Below are positions 6,423 to 8,335 of a stretch of DNA of 8,335 bases, one piece after another (within the stretch, counting starts at the first letter, position 1; each line of letters opens with the position of its first letter). This DNA comes from Dehalococcoidia bacterium (GTDB lineage Bacteria > Chloroflexota > Dehalococcoidia > SM23-28-2). A model generated the notes under the pieces. The model saw only the letters and a program-made list of their open reading frames with translations, did no database searches and had not been told where the DNA came from. The stretch spans positions 1 through 8,335 of the forward strand of contig JALHUG010000112.1 in assembly GCA_022866185.1 (NCBI GenBank). The letters are read 5' to 3'. The position numbers were made by a program, and so were the translations under genes.

Positions 6423-7763
6423 ATGAAACAGACAGCGAAGGGGTTTTCCCGCCAGACGGTGGAGGAGCTATCCTCCCTCTGTGACGAGCCGGCCTGGCTG
6501 CGCCAGCGCCGCCTGGAGGCCTGGCGGGTCTACGAGGCCACGCCCATGCCCACGCTTCAGGACGAGGACTGGCGGCGCACCGATATCAGCGCCCTCGCCC
6601 TCGACCAGCTTCTGCCCTTCGCCGAAGCGCCCTGCGCCCAGGTGGATAGCATAGCCCACCTGCCCCAGGACCTACGCCCCTTGCTGGACGTGGGCCAGCC
6701 GGAGGGCGGCCTCCTGGTTCAGCACGACTCGCAGGTCGTCCACCTGTCGCTGGCGGAGGAGGCAGCCAGGCAGGGGGTCATCTTCACCAGCCTGCAGGGG
6801 GCCGTCCGCGAGCAGCCGGATCTGGTGCAGCGCTACTTCATGACCCGCTGCCTGTCTCCAGAGCACGGCAAGTTCGCCGCTCTCCACGGCGCCCTGTGGA
6901 GCGGCGGCGCCTTCGTCTACGTGCCGCAAGGGGTGGAGGTGGCCCTGCCCTTGCGGGTCTGCCAATGGCTGGCCAGGCCGGGGCTGGCCGTCTTCCCCCA
7001 CACCCTCATCGTGCTGGAAGAGGGGAGCAAGCTCACCTTCATCGCCGAGCAGTTCTCGCCGGAGCTGGACGGCCAAGCCCTCTCCTGCGCCGCCACCGAG
7101 GTCTATCTGCAGGCGGGGGCGCAGCTCCGCCACATCTCGGTGCAGCAACTGGGGCAGCAGGTGTATAACCTGGGGGCGCAGCGCCACCTGCTGGAGGAAG
7201 ACAGCCGGCTGGACTCCCTAATCATCGGCCTTGGGGGGAAGCTCACCAAGCTCTTCGTGGAGAGCGTGCTGGAAGGCGCCGGGGCCAACGCCCAGATGCG
7301 GGGGGTGGTCTTCGGCGGCGACGACCAGCACTTCGACCACCAGACGTTGCAGGAGCACATCGCCCCTGATTGCACGAGCGATCTGCTGTTCAAGGTGGCG
7401 GTCAAGGATCGGGCTATGTCGGTGCACCTGGGTATCGTGCGGGTGCATCGCGGTGGCCGCGGCACCGACGCCGGCCAGACTGTGCGCAACCTCATCCTCA
7501 GCCAGGGGGCCAAGGCTCACCCCATCCTGCCTTTGGAGATCGAGGCCAGCGACATCAGGCGCTGCAGCCACGCGGCAACCGTCGGCCAGGTCGATGAGAA
7601 CCAGCTCTTCTATCTGATGAGCCGCGGCCTCAGCCGCCAGGACGCCGAGAGGCTGATCGTGGACGGCTTCTTCGAGCCGGTTCTCGAGACGATCCCCCAG
7701 TTGAGCGTTCAGCATAGGCTGCGGCAAGCGGTCGGCGAGAAGCTGGGCTTGGCGACGCCATGA
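6423..7763 (+). CDS. sufD: Fe-S cluster assembly protein SufD
   Basis: SufB paralogue that completes the SufBC2D scaffold and is linked to iron acquisition during cluster assembly. It is 446 residues long from the ATG at 6423, slightly longer than E. coli SufD. Seen: an N-terminal helical segment with DEPAWLRQRRLEAWRVYEATPMPTL (21-45), the shared WSGGAFVYVPQGV (169-181), FGGDDQHFDHQT (307-318), and the C-terminal CSHAATVGQVDENQLFYLMSRGL (381-403) with conserved His383. The SufB motif EGCTAP is replaced by AEQFSPE (about 208-214), as expected for SufD. The frame is open far upstream (back to about 5088, overlapping sufB in another phase), but homology starts at MKQTAKGF. GTG at 6405 and TTG at 6411 are alternative in-frame starts; none has a good Shine-Dalgarno. 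The stop overlaps the next gene as ATGA, implying translational coupling. Confidence 0.94.
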   Translation: MKQTAKGFSRQTVEELSSLCDEPAWLRQRRLEAWRVYEATPMPTLQDEDWRRTDISALALDQLLPFAEAPCAQVDSIAHLPQDLRPLLDVGQPEGGLLVQHDSQVVHLSLAEEAARQGVIFTSLQGAVREQPDLVQRYFMTRCLSPEHGKFAALHGALWSGGAFVYVPQGVEVALPLRVCQWLARPGLAVFPHTLIVLEEGSKLTFIAEQFSPELDGQALSCAATEVYLQAGAQLRHISVQQLGQQVYNLGAQRHLLEEDSRLDSLIIGLGGKLTKLFVESVLEGAGANAQMRGVVFGGDDQHFDHQTLQEHIAPDCTSDLLFKVAVKDRAMSVHLGIVRVHRGGRGTDAGQTVRNLILSQGAKAHPILPLEIEASDIRRCSHAATVGQVDENQLFYLMSRGLSRQDAERLIVDGFFEPVLETIPQLSVQHRLRQAVGEKLGLATP

Positions 7764-8071
7764 GCGACTTCATCAGTGTAGCGGACACCAGCGACATCCC
7801 ACCGGGGCGGGTGAAGGTGGTGGCCGTGGGCGACAGGCGTATCGCCCTGTGCAACGTGGACGGGCAGTTCTACGCCATCGACGACCTCTGCACCCACGAC
7901 GGCGGCCCTCTCGATCAGGGAGAGCTGGCGGGCGACGTCATCGAGTGCCCCCGCCACGGCGCCCGCTTCGACGTCAGGACGGGCAAGGTGCTGGCTCTGC
8001 CCGCCGTCAAGCCTCTCAACACCTATCCCCTCAGGGTCGAGGGCAGCGAGATCCGGGTGGCTCTGCCATAA
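7760..8071 (+). CDS. Rieske-type [2Fe-2S] ferredoxin in the suf operon
   Basis: A small soluble 103-residue Rieske-domain protein, the size of dioxygenase-type ferredoxins. The cluster ligands are all present as C-x-H-x16-C-x2-H: Cys44 and His46 (CTHDGG), Cys63 and His66 (CPRHGARFD). There is no signal peptide or membrane anchor, and no disulfide-forming Cys pair typical of high-potential bc1 Rieske proteins, so a low-potential ferredoxin is likely. The ATG overlaps the sufD stop (ATGA) and sufS starts 19 bp downstream, so it is co-translated with the SUF proteins. Rieske proteins inside suf operons are known from actinobacteria and, as I recall, Chloroflexota; their exact role is unsettled. 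Electron supply for cluster assembly, or being a client of the scaffold, are inferences. An isolated dioxygenase component is less likely because no oxygenase gene is nearby. Confidence 0.93.
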   Translation: MSDFISVADTSDIPPGRVKVVAVGDRRIALCNVDGQFYAIDDLCTHDGGPLDQGELAGDVIECPRHGARFDVRTGKVLALPAVKPLNTYPLRVEGSEIRVALP

Positions 8072-8083
8072 AGCGGTGAGGGC

Positions 8084-8087
8084 GAGG
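8084..8087 (+). promoter_or_regulatory. Ribosome binding site of sufS
   Basis: GAGG three bases before the ATG at 8091, in the purine-rich 19-bp gap after the Rieske gene. The spacing is short; GTGAGGG at 8076-8082 is an alternative pairing site. Confidence 0.45.
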
Positions 8088-8090
8088 ACC

Positions 8091-8335
8091 ATGCTCGACG
8101 TACAGGCCATTCGCCAGGATTTCCCCATCCTTGGTCGCCAGGTGCATGGCAAGCCGCTGGTCTATCTGGACAACGCCGCCACCACCCAGAAGCCACGCGC
8201 GGTCATTGACGCGCTGGTTCACTTCTACGAGCACCAGAACGCCAACATCCACCGGGCCATCCACACCCTGGGCGAGGAGGCCACCGCCGCCTACGAGGAG
8301 ACGCGGGCCAAGGTCGCTCGCTTCATCAATGCGCC
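8091..8335 (+). CDS. sufS: Cysteine desulfurase SufS, 3' end beyond the window
   Basis: N-terminal 81 complete codons of a PLP-dependent group II cysteine desulfurase, which converts cysteine to alanine and passes persulfide sulfur to the SUF scaffold. The family is normally a little over 400 residues, so about four fifths lies beyond the window. Diagnostic features: FPILGRQVHGKPLVYLDNAATTQKP at 11-35, whose DNAATTQKP is the SufS/CsdA-type motif, and NANIHRAIHTLGEEATAAYEETR at 50-72. The PLP lysine and active-site cysteine are not included. Group II rather than IscS/NifS type is inferred from TTQKP and NIHRAIHTL and agrees with the operon context. A sulfur-transfer partner (SufU or SufE) would be expected downstream but cannot be seen. 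Confidence 0.95.
   Translation, partial: MLDVQAIRQDFPILGRQVHGKPLVYLDNAATTQKPRAVIDALVHFYEHQNANIHRAIHTLGEEATAAYEETRAKVARFINA

Overview
This is high-GC bacterial DNA with three blocks: the 3' part of a HAD-family phosphatase gene (+ strand), a large stand-alone STAND/NB-ARC ATPase gene (- strand), and the 5' part of a SUF iron-sulfur cluster assembly operon (+ strand). The gene order sufC-sufB-sufD-Rieske ferredoxin-sufS, the GC-rich codon use and the dispersed palindromic repeats with cores such as TTCGACAAGCTCAGGATGAG and CCTGAGCGCAGCGAAGG resemble what I know from Chloroflexota and some other GC-rich environmental lineages. That assignment is an inference of moderate to low confidence, because the window has no rRNA or other phylogenetic marker.

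Layout. Positions 2-640: HAD hydrolase, lacking its N-terminal catalytic motif because the window cuts it. Positions 641-804: convergent intergenic space with a GC hairpin and repeat copy 1. Positions 805-3660 (- strand): a 951-residue protein with an N-terminal DUF4062-like domain, a central NB-ARC-type P-loop ATPase and a C-terminal TPR-like helical array. Positions 3661-4116: a 456-bp divergent intergenic region. It holds a sigma70-like promoter for the STAND gene, repeat copy 2, a second type of palindromic repeat, and a strong-looking extended -10 promoter for the suf genes. Positions 4117-8335: sufC, sufB, sufD, a Rieske [2Fe-2S] protein and the start of sufS, tightly packed except for a 131-bp hairpin-rich gap between sufB and sufD.

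How the genes work together. SufC (ATPase), SufB and SufD form the SufBCD scaffold on which Fe-S clusters are built. SufS, a cysteine desulfurase, supplies the sulfur. The Rieske protein is probably a small electron carrier or accessory factor serving this machinery. This block is housekeeping.

The most unusual part is the STAND gene. It is a single-gene unit with sensor-type architecture, and two nearly identical 88-89 bp direct repeats (693-781 and 3764-3851) bracket it. It looks like an accessory sensor/effector ATPase, possibly a defence or signalling switch. No partner gene is visible, and the function is an inference from architecture only. I found no CRISPR array, tRNA, rRNA, transposase or attachment site.
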